Assembly (NCBI GenBank): GCA_963827735.1
Contig: CAWHBO010000003.1
Coordinates: 422,945 to 486,944 of the forward strand
Direction: 5' to 3'
Source: CAWHBO01 sp963827735
GTDB lineage: Bacteria > Patescibacteriota > Patescibacteriia > Patescibacteriales > UBA12075
Length of the DNA: 64,000 bases
Of the stretch, positions 17,080 to 25,154 are shown in pieces. Position numbers and translations under genes: made by a program. Position 1 is the stretch's first letter. Each line of letters opens with the position of its first letter. The notes under the pieces were generated by a model that worked only from the letters and a program-made list of their open reading frames with translations, ran no database searches and was not told the DNA's origin.

Positions 17080-17108
17080 ATACTAACATAAAAAAGATAT
17101 ATTGTCAA
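17080..17108 (-). promoter_or_regulatory. Promoter of the 92-aa/93-aa gene pair, with inverted repeat
   Basis: On the minus strand, TTGACA (17103-17108) and TAGTAT (17080-17085) are separated by 17 bases. TTGACAA/TTGTCAA and AAAGATA/TATCTTT repeats flank the core symmetrically and could form an operator. Confidence 0.7.
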
Positions 17109-17181
17109 TCTTATAAATTATTTTTCTTTTTTTATTTGATATTACCTCATTAAAAAATTCTTATCTAATTTTACTAAAAAT

Positions 17182-17216
17182 AAAAAGCCTTACAATAAAC
17201 AATGTAAAGCTTTTTT
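17182..17216 (-). terminator. dnaN terminator
   Basis: AAAAAGC-TTACA and TGTAA-GCTTTTT pair about 30 bases after the dnaN stop, with T-runs on both strands. Confidence 0.75.
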
Positions 17217-17245
17217 GTTTAAAATATGATACTAAAAAGTAACGC

Positions 17246-18373
17246 CTACTGCTTTATCGGCATAATAACATAAAGATATGATTCATCTTTTTCTGGCCGC
17301 AAGATGCAGGGCGTGGCATTGTTGATGATCTCAATTTTTATCTTTTCCGAATTTATATTGTTAAGGCCGTCCAAAAGATATCTGTGATTGACCACGACGC
17401 CATTGTCTTTTCCGCTGATGTCGGCATCCAACTCAACGACGTTTTCTCCCACCTGCCCGGAAGCGGCGGTCACGACCATCTTGTTTTGTTTTTCCGGAAA
17501 ATCCAAATTTATGTCATTGATGCCGGTTTTTGAAAAAATTGAACCCGCTTTTACCGCCCTGGTCAATTCAGATTTGTCCAAAATGATTTTGGTTTCGGAT
17601 GCATTCGGGATGATCTGCTTGTAGTCCGGGTACTGGCCTTCAATCAAGCGCGAAACCAGTTCAATGTTTTCCAGACAAAACATGATTTGGTTTTCGGTGA
17701 TATAAAAAGTTATTTCAGTCTTTTCGGAATCAATCGCCTCTTTTTTAAACCCGGATAAGATGCGAATCACTTCTTGCAAAGTTTTTGCCGGCACAATCAC
17801 CTTAAGCTCAGGAGAGTCATTGGTTTTGATCTTGACGGTCTTTTCGGCCAGCCTGAAGCTATCCGTAGCGGCCATCGTCAACTCGCCTTTTGTAAGATTA
17901 AACAGGACGCCTGAGAGTTCCGGTCTCGTGTCAGACGTTGAAACAGAAAAAATAACCTGAGACAACGCCTGTCTGAATTCTTCAATTTCAGCTTTGTAGT
18001 AGTTGGTCTTTTCCACCTGCGGTATCAAAGGATAATCATCTGCGGATTGCCCTCTGATCACTGTTTTGTAGTTGTCGCATTTTATCTCCAAGCTTAAATC
18101 TTTCAGCTCAATGTCCACTTTTTTGTTGGGCAGCAAGGAGATGTATTCCGTCACCACTTTGGCATCAATCGTAAAGTCCCCTTCTTTCTCCACCTTGCCG
18201 CGCACGGTCGCGATGATGCCAATCTCAAGATCGGTGGTGATCAGCTGGATCTTACCTTCGTCCGTTTTTATCAAGATATTGTTTAAAATCGGCAAATTTA
18301 CATTTTTTCCCGCAATGTGCCCAACAAAATACAGTCCTTGTTTTAAATTTTCTTGGAGGCTAGAAATTTTCAT
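17246..18373 (-). CDS. dnaN: DNA polymerase III subunit beta (sliding clamp)
   Basis: The ring-shaped processivity clamp, 375 residues, normal for bacterial beta. It shows three clamp folds in order: the N-terminal ILNNILIKT segment, the middle TRPELSGVLFNLTKGELTMAATDSFRLAEK motif region, and the end YLYVIMPIKQ, equivalent to the conserved VVMPMR/L terminus. It follows dnaA with a 23-base gap in the canonical dnaA-dnaN operon and has no Shine-Dalgarno sequence. Confidence 0.97.
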   Translation of the reverse strand: MKISSLQENLKQGLYFVGHIAGKNVNLPILNNILIKTDEGKIQLITTDLEIGIIATVRGKVEKEGDFTIDAKVVTEYISLLPNKKVDIELKDLSLEIKCDNYKTVIRGQSADDYPLIPQVEKTNYYKAEIEEFRQALSQVIFSVSTSDTRPELSGVLFNLTKGELTMAATDSFRLAEKTVKIKTNDSPELKVIVPAKTLQEVIRILSGFKKEAIDSEKTEITFYITENQIMFCLENIELVSRLIEGQYPDYKQIIPNASETKIILDKSELTRAVKAGSIFSKTGINDINLDFPEKQNKMVVTAASGQVGENVVELDADISGKDNGVVVNHRYLLDGLNNINSEKIKIEIINNATPCILRPEKDESYLYVIMPIKQ

Positions 18374-18396
18374 AAATTTTTAAATTATAGCTGTTT

Positions 18397-19758
18397 TTAA
18401 TTCCGCGCGTAGAGCGATTGTTTTACTGATTCAACATCCTGTTTTGTTTTCTCGTTGTTGTCAAACTCCTTTTCAATCTTGTTGTACGCATGCATCGCCG
18501 TCGTGTGGTCCCGTCCGCCAAGTTCTTGACCGATTGTAGGGTAAGAAGTGTTGGCTTCTTTGCGCATCAAAAACATGGTTATTTGCCTAGGGTATACCAG
18601 TTCTTTCTTCCTGCTTTTTCCAATTAAATCTTTTATATCAACATCAAAATACCTGGACACTGCCTCAATGATACTTTTACCGGTAATGGACTTTGATTGA
18701 ATGTTTGTAAGCAAGCTGTTTAAGATGTTTTTCGTCGTATCAATTGTCGGTTTGGTGTTGTTAAATTCATGATAAGCGATCAGTCTGTTTAAAGCGCCTT
18801 CCAGCTCCCGGATGTTGTTTTGGATGTTGCTGGCAATGAACTCTAAAATATTTTTTTCCACCGCGTAATTTTTTTCTCGGCATTTCGTCTCCAAAATCGC
18901 CACCCTGGTTTCAATGTCCGGCTGGATGATGTCTGCCGTCATTCCCCACTCAAACCGGGATAAAAGTCTTTTTTCAAGGGCCGGGATTGATTTTGGGGCG
19001 CGGTCAGAAGTGATTACAATCTGTTTGTCGGCTTGATGCAGTTCGTTAAAAGTATGAAAAAATTCTTCCTGAGTACCGTCTTTGCCGCCCATAAACTGGA
19101 TATCATCAATCAAAAGCAAATCTACACTTCGATATCTTTCTTTAAAATCTTTTATCTGTCCGCTTTTTATGGCCTGGACATAGTCATTGGTAAATTTTTC
19201 ACAACTTACATAAAGCACTTTCTTGTTTTTTTTCGCCACCTCGTGCCCAATGGCTTGCATTAAATGTGTTTTTCCAAGCCCCACTCCCCCATATATAAAC
19301 AATGGATTATACGCCTTCCCGGGGTTAGCGGCCACCGCTTGGCAAGCGGCATGCGCCAACTCATTCCCCTTCCCGACAATAAAGCTGTCAAAAAGATAGC
19401 GCATGTTAAGGCCAAACCGGTTAACTGATACTGTGGTCACCTCATCTTCTTCGGTGGTGTTTTTTTTGATTTTTAATTTGTTAAGCAAATCTCCAACCGG
19501 ATTGTTTTTTCTGGTTTCCACTTTATAAAAAATCTCTTTTACTTTCTTGCTGCCAATGTTTTCAATCGCCTCTGAAATTTTGCTGTGGTACTTCTTTTCC
19601 AACCAAGCCTTGGTAAATGTGTTGGGAACGCAAACGACAACTTTGTCGTTTTCAAAATCAGAAATAAATGTGTTTTTAAACCAAGTGGTAAAATTTGCCC
19701 TGGATAAACCCAGTTCAATTTCTCCCAAAACCGCTTGCCACAATTGATCGTTGTTCAT
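18397..19758 (-). CDS. dnaA: Chromosomal replication initiator protein DnaA
   Basis: Initiator ATPase, 453 residues. Domain I (about residues 1-75) is followed by a short linker and AAA+ domain III with Walker A GGVGLGKTH near residue 157 and Walker B LLLIDDIQF. The box VII/sensor region includes KSIPALEKRLLSRFEWG. Domain IV carries the DNA-binding signature GGRDHTTAMHAYNKIE. All parts are complete. Upstream is a 573-base AT-rich intergenic region shared with rpmH, where the standard origin would lie. Confidence 0.98.
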   Translation of the reverse strand: MNNDQLWQAVLGEIELGLSRANFTTWFKNTFISDFENDKVVVCVPNTFTKAWLEKKYHSKISEAIENIGSKKVKEIFYKVETRKNNPVGDLLNKLKIKKNTTEEDEVTTVSVNRFGLNMRYLFDSFIVGKGNELAHAACQAVAANPGKAYNPLFIYGGVGLGKTHLMQAIGHEVAKKNKKVLYVSCEKFTNDYVQAIKSGQIKDFKERYRSVDLLLIDDIQFMGGKDGTQEEFFHTFNELHQADKQIVITSDRAPKSIPALEKRLLSRFEWGMTADIIQPDIETRVAILETKCREKNYAVEKNILEFIASNIQNNIRELEGALNRLIAYHEFNNTKPTIDTTKNILNSLLTNIQSKSITGKSIIEAVSRYFDVDIKDLIGKSRKKELVYPRQITMFLMRKEANTSYPTIGQELGGRDHTTAMHAYNKIEKEFDNNEKTKQDVESVKQSLYARN

Positions 19759-20331
19759 ATTTTAATTTTTTTAATTCCGTATCTAAGCAAGCTTAATAAT
19801 ACGCAATTAGGTGCCAAATAGCAAGAACAAAATACAACCCCCGTGGCTCTTGCAGTTTTATTTTTTAAGTAAGTTTTTATAACAAAAAAATTATACCAGT
19901 TTATAAACTTTTTAAAAACCCCCTCAAGTGTTTATAATCTGTTAATAAAAAGTGTAAACATATTATTCCTTTTTTCCTACCCGTAATCAGATTATTTTTT
20001 ATTATATTAATATATTAGATTAAGAAAAATTAATATTAACTATAATAAAGGCTGTGTAAATGTTTATAACCCAATTTTTAATTTAATGTTTAAAAATAAT
20101 TTTAAAAATAAAAGTGCAAAAACAGATGAAAACAATTTGGTGGATTGTTGTAAAAAAGTGGGCAGACCGAAAAACCATTTTTTTATTCACATGCCATAAA
20201 CACAACCCACAAAATAATACACAACAAACCAACAATTTAGAAAGCGGATATTATTGACTTTAGACCACAAAGATGTTATCTTGAATTAGTATTCTTTATT
20301 ATAGAGAGCTTAAAAAATAAATAAATTAACT
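19759..20331. other. dnaA-rpmH intergenic region, candidate replication origin
   Basis: A 573-base non-coding AT-rich region between divergent dnaA and rpmH, the usual oriC position. One TTATTCACA (near 20182) fits the DnaA-box consensus. Near matches include the complements of TGTGTAAAT (about 20053) and AGTGTAAAC (about 19951). TGTTTATAA occurs near 19930 and 20061. An AT tract at 19990-20050 could unwind. A dnaA promoter with extended -10 TGGTATAAT (box at 19890-19895, minus strand) and an rpmH promoter lie inside. The box cluster is weaker than expected; see 23519-24203. Confidence 0.55.
20254..20282 (+). promoter_or_regulatory. rpmH promoter
   Basis: TTGACT (20254-20259) and TATCTT (20277-20282) are separated by 17 bases, about 50 bases before the rpmH ATG. 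Confidence 0.65.
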
Positions 20332-20469
20332 ATGTCAAAAAAAACTTTCCAGCCAAACACCAAAAAGGCTCAAAAAAAACATGGCTTTATGGAGCGCATG
20401 CAAACAAAAAACGGACGAGATGTTCTTAAAAGAAGAAAAGATCGAGGCAGAAAAGTTATTTCAAAATAA
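20332..20469 (+). CDS. rpmH: 50S ribosomal protein L34
   Basis: A 45-residue basic protein of the large ribosomal subunit. The sequence starts MSKKTFQPNTKKAQKKHGFM and ends with the RRKDRGRKVISK-type tail, matching L34 (KRTFQPS-x-x-KR...HGFRxRM). It stands immediately before rnpA in the conserved rpmH-rnpA-yidD-yidC order. The ATG at 20332 is supported by the alignment. Confidence 0.96.
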   Translation: MSKKTFQPNTKKAQKKHGFMERMQTKNGRDVLKRRKDRGRKVISK

Positions 20470-20512
20470 CCGAACTGCAAACAAGTAAAAATAAATTTTT
20501 TGTTTACAGGTT

Positions 20513-20854
20513 ATGCATAAAAAAGACTTAAAAATAACCAAAACAAAAGATTTTGATAAAATTTTTAAGCAAGGTATTTCCAGCTTTTCACCCACTCTTT
20601 TAATCAAAAGACAAAAAAATAATTTGGGAGTTAACCGTTATGGGGTGATTGTTAGCACAAAAGTAAGCCCCAAAGCAGTTGTTAGAAACAAGATTAAACG
20701 GCTGATCAGAGAAGTTTTTAAACAAGAAAAAACCAAATTATCCCAAGGAAATGATTTGATTTTTATCGCCCAGAAGGACATAAAAGACAAGTTATATCAA
20801 GAAGTTCTTGCTTCTGTTCAAAAACAGTTTAAAAAAATTAATATTTATCAATAA
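20513..20854 (+). CDS. rnpA: Ribonuclease P protein component
   Basis: A 113-residue basic protein that assists the RNase P RNA in tRNA 5' maturation. The family signature is visible as VSTKVSPKAVVRNKIKRLIRE around residues 49-68, equivalent to the RNR motif. The stop codon overlaps the yidD start (TAATG), so the two are translationally coupled. The RNase P RNA gene was not found in the window. Confidence 0.93.
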   Translation: MHKKDLKITKTKDFDKIFKQGISSFSPTLLIKRQKNNLGVNRYGVIVSTKVSPKAVVRNKIKRLIREVFKQEKTKLSQGNDLIFIAQKDIKDKLYQEVLASVQKQFKKINIYQ

Positions 20855-21099
20855 TGCTTCTTTTGTTAAGGATTGTTGTTATAAAAATACTTAAGATTTA
20901 CCAGAAAACCTTATCCTTTGATCATGGTTTTTTTAAATTTTTATATCCATATGGGTATTGCCGTTTTTATCCCACCTGTTCAGAATATGCCATCCTTGCG
21001 ATTGAAAAATATGGTATTATAAAAGGAGGTTTTTTAGCTGCCGGGCGTGTTATCCGTTGCAACCCTTTTAATCCGGGCGGGCACGATCCGGTAAAATAG
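20854..21099 (+). CDS. yidD: Membrane protein insertion efficiency factor YidD
   Basis: An 81-residue protein with the defining YidD motifs CRFYPTCSEYA and GGFLAAGRVIRCNPFNPGGHDPV. It is membrane-associated and assists YidC-dependent insertion. It overlaps rnpA by one base and precedes yidC by 32 bases, as in most bacteria. Confidence 0.95.
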   Translation: MLLLLRIVVIKILKIYQKTLSFDHGFFKFLYPYGYCRFYPTCSEYAILAIEKYGIIKGGFLAAGRVIRCNPFNPGGHDPVK

Positions 21100-21131
21100 T
21101 TATTTTTTTGCTAATATAAAATAAAATACTT

Positions 21132-21911
21132 ATGTACCAAACATTTTTTTATCAGCCAATTCTTAACCTGGTAATTTTTTTATATAACATTGTTCCGGGA
21201 CATGATTTAGGTGTGGCCATTATCCTGTTAACTGTTATAATCAAGTTGGTTCTTTATCCTCTTTCAAAGCAGTCCTTAAAATCACAAAAATCCTTGCAGG
21301 AACTGCAGCCCAAAATTGAAGAAATAAAAGCCAAATTTAAAGACGAGAAAGAGAAGATGAGCCGGGCGATGATGGATTTATATAAAACAAACAAGGTTAA
21401 TCCCTTTTCGTCTTGTCTGCCGCTTTTAATTCAACTCCCCTTTTTAATCGCAGTCTTTAGGGTATTTCAAAACGGGTTTGATGGCGGCCAGCTGGATCTT
21501 TTATATTCATTCGTAGAGAGGCCGGAAACAATAAATTATATTTCATTTAACTTCTTAAATTTAGCGGAAAAAAATTATGTGATCGCAATTTTAGCCGGCG
21601 TAGCTCAATTTTGGCAAACCAAAATGATGGTTACAAAACAAGCGCCGGTAAAGGCGCCTGGCGCAAAAGATGAAAACATGATGGCGGTAATGAACAAGCA
21701 GATGACATATATGATGCCGATTTTTACAGTCTTTATCGCCTGGTCATTCCCGGCGGGCCTTGGGCTTTATTGGCTGGTAACAACGATTTTAACCGGCCTG
21801 CAGCAAATGTTTTTGTTTAAAAAGAGTAATTTCAAACGAATGGAAAAGATGGAAAATAAAGAAGGTGAAAAAGTTGTTGAGGGTGAGATAATTGAAAAAA
21901 AAATAATTTAA
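21132..21911 (+). CDS. yidC: Membrane protein insertase YidC/OxaA
   Basis: A 259-residue insertase of the short, Gram-positive-like type without the large periplasmic domain. Hydrophobic segments surround the conserved core: VAIILLTVIIKLVLYPLS, a cytoplasmic hairpin rich in K/E, PFSSCLPLLIQLPFLIA and the C-terminal GLGLYWLVTTILTGLQQ. A charged tail ends the protein. It closes the rpmH-rnpA-yidD-yidC cluster. Its stop overlaps the convergent gene at 21908. Confidence 0.95.
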   Translation: MYQTFFYQPILNLVIFLYNIVPGHDLGVAIILLTVIIKLVLYPLSKQSLKSQKSLQELQPKIEEIKAKFKDEKEKMSRAMMDLYKTNKVNPFSSCLPLLIQLPFLIAVFRVFQNGFDGGQLDLLYSFVERPETINYISFNFLNLAEKNYVIAILAGVAQFWQTKMMVTKQAPVKAPGAKDENMMAVMNKQMTYMMPIFTVFIAWSFPAGLGLYWLVTTILTGLQQMFLFKKSNFKRMEKMENKEGEKVVEGEIIEKKII

Positions 21912-22684
21912 AAAAGTCGATTTTTCCCGACAATCAGTTTGATTTTTTCGTGGGCAATTTTTATTTCAACGGGAGTTGCGATGGTGATGAAATCGTCAAG
22001 AATGACACCGTTTTCCGGATTAAATATCTTAAGTTTTTTGAAAGAGAAAACAGAGTTATCAACCATTCCGGTGCTGGATAAAAAGTTGATGCCATTTTTT
22101 GTTTTTATGATTAGTTCCAAAATATTATCATTTATCTTCGGGTTGATTTCTTTTGGCAAGGCAAGATCAACGGCCATGTTTACAACGGAAATTTCACCTT
22201 TTTTTGTAATCTCAATTGAATAGTTGGTATCAATTTCCACAGAAGTTTTTTCTGTTGTAATCCGCGCGCTGGTGATAAAATATTCTTGGTTGGCAAGCCC
22301 AAGATCAATGGTCTCAATTCTTCTGGCAGAAATCACGTCACAGGCCCCTTCATCAAAACTTATACCCAGGCTGTTGGCAATGGCGTTACCCTCTTTGCCT
22401 ATCGGAATAAAACCAAGCGGGATATCATTGCTCGTTTGGTTTAAGCGGAAGTAATTAGCCATGGCGTTAATCCCCTGGTTCAACAGTCTGATGTTGCCCA
22501 CTAAAATGATAGTTTTTGCGCCTTTTCTGATTTCATCTCCAATCGCATTGTAAACTGAGTTCATAACCCCCAAGCGGATGATTTTGCCGTTAAGACCAAG
22601 GTCAGTAGACCTTGTTTCAATTTTAGCTAAAGTAGATTCATACTTTTTTTCCGATAGATATGAATCGTATATATAAACATGCAT
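21908..22684 (-). CDS. Degenerate diacylglycerol-kinase-like protein
   Basis: A 258-residue protein that resembles the DAGK/sphingosine-kinase catalytic fold. The segment IILVGNIRLLNQGIN aligns with the family's GGDGTxxEVxN, but the GGDGT loop is absent (GNIRL). IPLGFIPIGKEGNAIANSLGI aligns with LGIIPxGTGNDxAR. The C-terminal beta-rich half is retained. Nucleotide binding may therefore be lost or altered. No partner gene suggests a role; the next gene upstream on this strand is a bactofilin. Confidence 0.6.
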   Translation of the reverse strand: MHVYIYDSYLSEKKYESTLAKIETRSTDLGLNGKIIRLGVMNSVYNAIGDEIRKGAKTIILVGNIRLLNQGINAMANYFRLNQTSNDIPLGFIPIGKEGNAIANSLGISFDEGACDVISARRIETIDLGLANQEYFITSARITTEKTSVEIDTNYSIEITKKGEISVVNMAVDLALPKEINPKINDNILELIIKTKNGINFLSSTGMVDNSVFSFKKLKIFNPENGVILDDFITIATPVEIKIAHEKIKLIVGKNRLF

Positions 22685-22705
22685 AATAAAAAATCAAAGG
22701 ATACA

Positions 22706-23092
22706 TTAAACTTCATTGTTTGACAGTACTTCCTTTTCAATTTTTGTCATTGAACATTTGCCGTCAAATTTTGCGCCTTTCTCAATTGAGATTTCTTTGG
22801 TTTCAATGTCGCCCAGAATTTTTGCACTAGCCTTGATGTCCAAACTGCCAAGGATTTTGATGTTGCCAACCACTTCCCCGCCAATTTTTGCGTCTTTAGC
22901 TTCAATGCTGGCATTAATTTTCGCTTTTTCCCCGATCAACAAAAAACCGTTAGTTTTAACACTTCCCTCTACGCTGCCTTCGATTATAATGTTTCCTTGT
23001 CCATGAAAATTTCCTTTTACTTTTATGGATGGTCCAATGATTGTTTCTGCTTCTTTGATATTCAAAACAGTTTCTTCGTTATTTTTAAACAT
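22706..23092 (-). CDS. Bactofilin (polymer-forming cytoskeletal protein)
   Basis: A 128-residue protein formed almost entirely of short beta-helix repeats. The pattern G-x-I-x-G-x-V-x-G-x-V runs through GNFHGQGNIIIEGSVEGSVK and onward, typical of bactofilins (DUF583). These proteins polymerise without nucleotide and scaffold cell-shape or envelope proteins at the membrane. The N- and C-terminal flanks are short and charged. It is first on a minus-strand pair with the DAGK-like gene (21-base gap). Confidence 0.9.
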   Translation of the reverse strand: MFKNNEETVLNIKEAETIIGPSIKVKGNFHGQGNIIIEGSVEGSVKTNGFLLIGEKAKINASIEAKDAKIGGEVVGNIKILGSLDIKASAKILGDIETKEISIEKGAKFDGKCSMTKIEKEVLSNNEV

Positions 23093-23252
23093 ATTGCATA
23101 AATGGGTTTAAAGGTTTTTTAAAAACACCTTTAAAACCCTGTTAATAATTTATCAGATAACAATATCTATAAGGTTAATACAATTTGTTAAAATTTACAA
23201 CAGAGCGAGAGGCTTGATAATTTTTTAAGTTTATTATAATATAAAGAAAGAA

Positions 23253-23276
23253 AAAACGACAAGTATTTGTCGTTTT
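23253..23276. terminator. Terminator-like hairpin upstream of bactofilin / before tRNA-Arg
   Basis: AAAACGACAA and TTGTCGTTTT pair around a GTA-T loop, followed by an AT-rich run 20 bases before tRNA-Arg. Confidence 0.6.
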
Positions 23277-23295
23277 ATAATTTTTTATAACCATT

Positions 23296-23368
23296 GTTCC
23301 CGTAGTTCAGTTGGATAGAACGGGGGTTTCCTAAACCCTAAACAGAGGTTCAAGTCCTCTCGGGGACA
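23296..23368 (+). tRNA. tRNA-Arg (CCT)
   Basis: A 73-base cloverleaf. Acceptor GTTCCCG pairs with CGGGGAC. The D stem is GTTC/GAAC. The anticodon loop TTCCTAA gives CCT, reading AGG. The T arm is AGAGG-TTCAAGT-CCTCT. No CCA is encoded. Confidence 0.95.
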
Positions 23369-23444
23369 CAGGAAATTTGCAGTATACATATTTAGCTAAC
23401 ATTAAACAAATTTAATAAAGTTCTTTAAGGAACAACAAACAAAT

Positions 23445-23518
23445 GGGCCTGTAGCTCAGCTGGCTAGAGCACTTGCATGGCATGCAAGGGGTCAGGGGTT
23501 CAAATCCCCTCAGGTCCA
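23445..23518 (+). tRNA. tRNA-Ala (GGC)
   Basis: A 74-base cloverleaf. Acceptor GGGCCTG pairs with CAGGTCC. The anticodon stem is CTTGC/GCAAG with loop ATGGCAT, giving GGC. The T arm is AGGGG-TTCAAAT-CCCCT. It lies 76 bases after tRNA-Arg and may be co-transcribed. CCA is not encoded. Confidence 0.95.
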
Positions 23519-23529
23519 CAAACATAACA

Positions 23530-23560
23530 AATTAAGATCGTCATATGATGATCTTAATTT
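23530..23560 (+). terminator. tRNA-Ala terminator
   Basis: AATTAAGATC-GTCATATGAT-GATCTTAATT forms a near-perfect palindrome followed by TTGTTTTAT, 12 bases after tRNA-Ala. Confidence 0.7.
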
Positions 23561-23869
23561 GTTTTATATTTGAAATTTTTTTAAAAATATTTATAAATTA
23601 ATCTTAATTTTTTTAATTAAATTTATTTTATTTGCCGAATTTATATATTACCAAAGAATGCAATTAGGCAAAAAATGCGATGTTATAAATTTTTAAACAT
23701 TGTTTATCTTAAATATGTTGGGGATAAACCGGATATTTTGATTAATTTAATTTTATTACTGATAAAATCAAGAAAACGAATAGATTTTTACATTTGCTTT
23801 GTTTTGAAAATTTGATATAATAACAACATACACATCCCCGTGTTAAAAAATTTTTGATAGTATATTAGA

Positions 23870-24022
23870 TCCACGGGAAGTGGATTTTTTGTTCCCCATA
23901 GAACAAACCACCAAGAAAAAAATAAGATAATGTTTTAAAACGATTTTTTTTGTCCACGTTAATGTGGACTTTTGAAAATATTGTGTAATAGGGGATAAGT
24001 CCACGAAAATGTGGACTTATTT
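23870..24022. repeat. Three TCCAC-N6-GTGGA inverted repeats
   Basis: ATCCAC-GGGAA-GTGGAT at about 23870-23887, followed by TTTTTT. GTCCAC-GTTAAT-GTGGAC at about 23952-23969. AAGTCCAC-GAAAAT-GTGGACTT at about 23999-24020. The stem sequence is conserved while the loops differ. They could be operators, terminators or initiator-protein sites. Confidence 0.6.
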
Positions 24023-24203
24023 TAATTTTATGGCTAACATTAAATATTTATTTTCAGTGGATAAACAGGGGAAAAACATCAATACATCTTTTGTTGTGGA
24101 TATGAGTTCTGATTGAAAAAATATTTAGTTGATTAAATTTGCTATTAAGCTTTTTATTCTGTAAAATTATTTAAGAGATTAATAATTTAACAAAATTATA
24201 AAT

Positions 24204-25154
24204 ATGTACGATTGTATCATAATTGGCGCCGGACCTGCAGGTATGGCGGCTGGAATTTACACTGCCAGGCGAGAAATGAAAATTTTGATTATCGGCGAGA
24301 TAATCGGAGGGCAAGTTACTTGGGCGGCTGACATTGGTAATTACCCCGGCTTTACAAACATTAATGCTTTTGATTTGATTACAAAGTTCAAAGAACATGT
24401 AGAAAGCTTAGGGGTGGAGATAAAGGGCCTGGAAGTAAAAAAAATTGAAAAAGGAGTTGATGATATTTTTACTGTTTTTACCGACAAAGAAATGTTTCAG
24501 GCTAAATCAGTGATTGTATCCATTGGCCTTAAACCAAGAAGGCTGGAAATTCCCGGTGAAGTTGAATTTAGAGGAAAAGGCGTAACTTATTGCGCCAGCT
24601 GTGACGCGCCCTTTTACCGAGAAAAAAATGTTGCCGTGGTGGGCGGTGGAAATTCAGCGTTGGATGCCGCAGAAATTCTTTCCAAAATCGCAAAATCTGT
24701 CAACCTGATACACAGAAGAGAACAGTTCAAGGGCTTTGAGGCGCTCGAGCAAGAAGTGAGAAGTAAAAAAAATGTTGAATTGATTTTGAATTCTCAAATA
24801 AAAAAAATTGTGGGGCAAGAAAAAGTTGAAAAAATTGTGGTTGAAAATCTCATTGATGGGCAGTCAAAAGAAATTGAAGTTAGCGGCGTGTTCATTGAAA
24901 TTGGGAGAATGGCTCACACGGATTTGGTGGCTGATTTTGTGGACCGGACAGAACAAGGGCAAATCATTGTTGATGAAAAATGCCGTACAAAAACTTTGGG
25001 TATGTTTGCCGCCGGCGATACGACAAATGTTCCCTTTAAGCAGATAACGATCGCCATGGGGCAAGCGACCATCGCCGCCCTTTCGGCCTATGAATATCTG
25101 CAATTGAAGCAGGGGAATGAGGTTAAAGTAATTTTTGACAGAGGAAAACATTGA
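24204..25154 (+). CDS. trxB: Thioredoxin reductase
   Basis: FAD/NADPH-dependent thioredoxin reductase, 316 residues. The FAD-binding GxGxxG is at the start (IIGAGPAGMAAG). The redox pair CASC is near residue 132, followed by the NADPH motif VVGGGNSALDAAE, and the C-terminal FAD motif FAAGDTTN is present. All catalytic elements are intact. The stop overlaps the TTG start of rnhB by four bases, so the genes are coupled. No thioredoxin gene is in the window. Confidence 0.96.
   Translation: MYDCIIIGAGPAGMAAGIYTARREMKILIIGEIIGGQVTWAADIGNYPGFTNINAFDLITKFKEHVESLGVEIKGLEVKKIEKGVDDIFTVFTDKEMFQAKSVIVSIGLKPRRLEIPGEVEFRGKGVTYCASCDAPFYREKNVAVVGGGNSALDAAEILSKIAKSVNLIHRREQFKGFEALEQEVRSKKNVELILNSQIKKIVGQEKVEKIVVENLIDGQSKEIEVSGVFIEIGRMAHTDLVADFVDRTEQGQIIVDEKCRTKTLGMFAAGDTTNVPFKQITIAMGQATIAALSAYEYLQLKQGNEVKVIFDRGKH

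Larger units (their letters stand above)
23519..24203. other. 685-base non-coding region with DnaA-box-like sites and hairpins, possible origin
   Basis: No gene is visible. A terminator for the tRNA-Ala unit sits at 23530-23560. A very AT-rich stretch runs from about 23565 to 23660. Minus-strand DnaA-box-like nonamers are TTATCCCCA (about 23719-23727), TTATCCCCT (23990-23998), TTATCCACT (24056-24064) and ATATCCACA (24095-24103). Three TCCAC-N6-GTGGA hairpins occur at 23870-24022. AT tract plus box cluster resembles a bacterial origin as much as, or more than, the dnaA-rpmH gap, and all genes to the right up to 33.3 kb point away from it. Confidence 0.45.

Noticed and set aside
23296..23518. 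Possible tRNA-based integration site at tRNA-Arg/tRNA-Ala
   Set aside because: No recombinase gene and no duplicated tRNA 3' end lie nearby; the following region is better explained as terminator and origin-like DNA.
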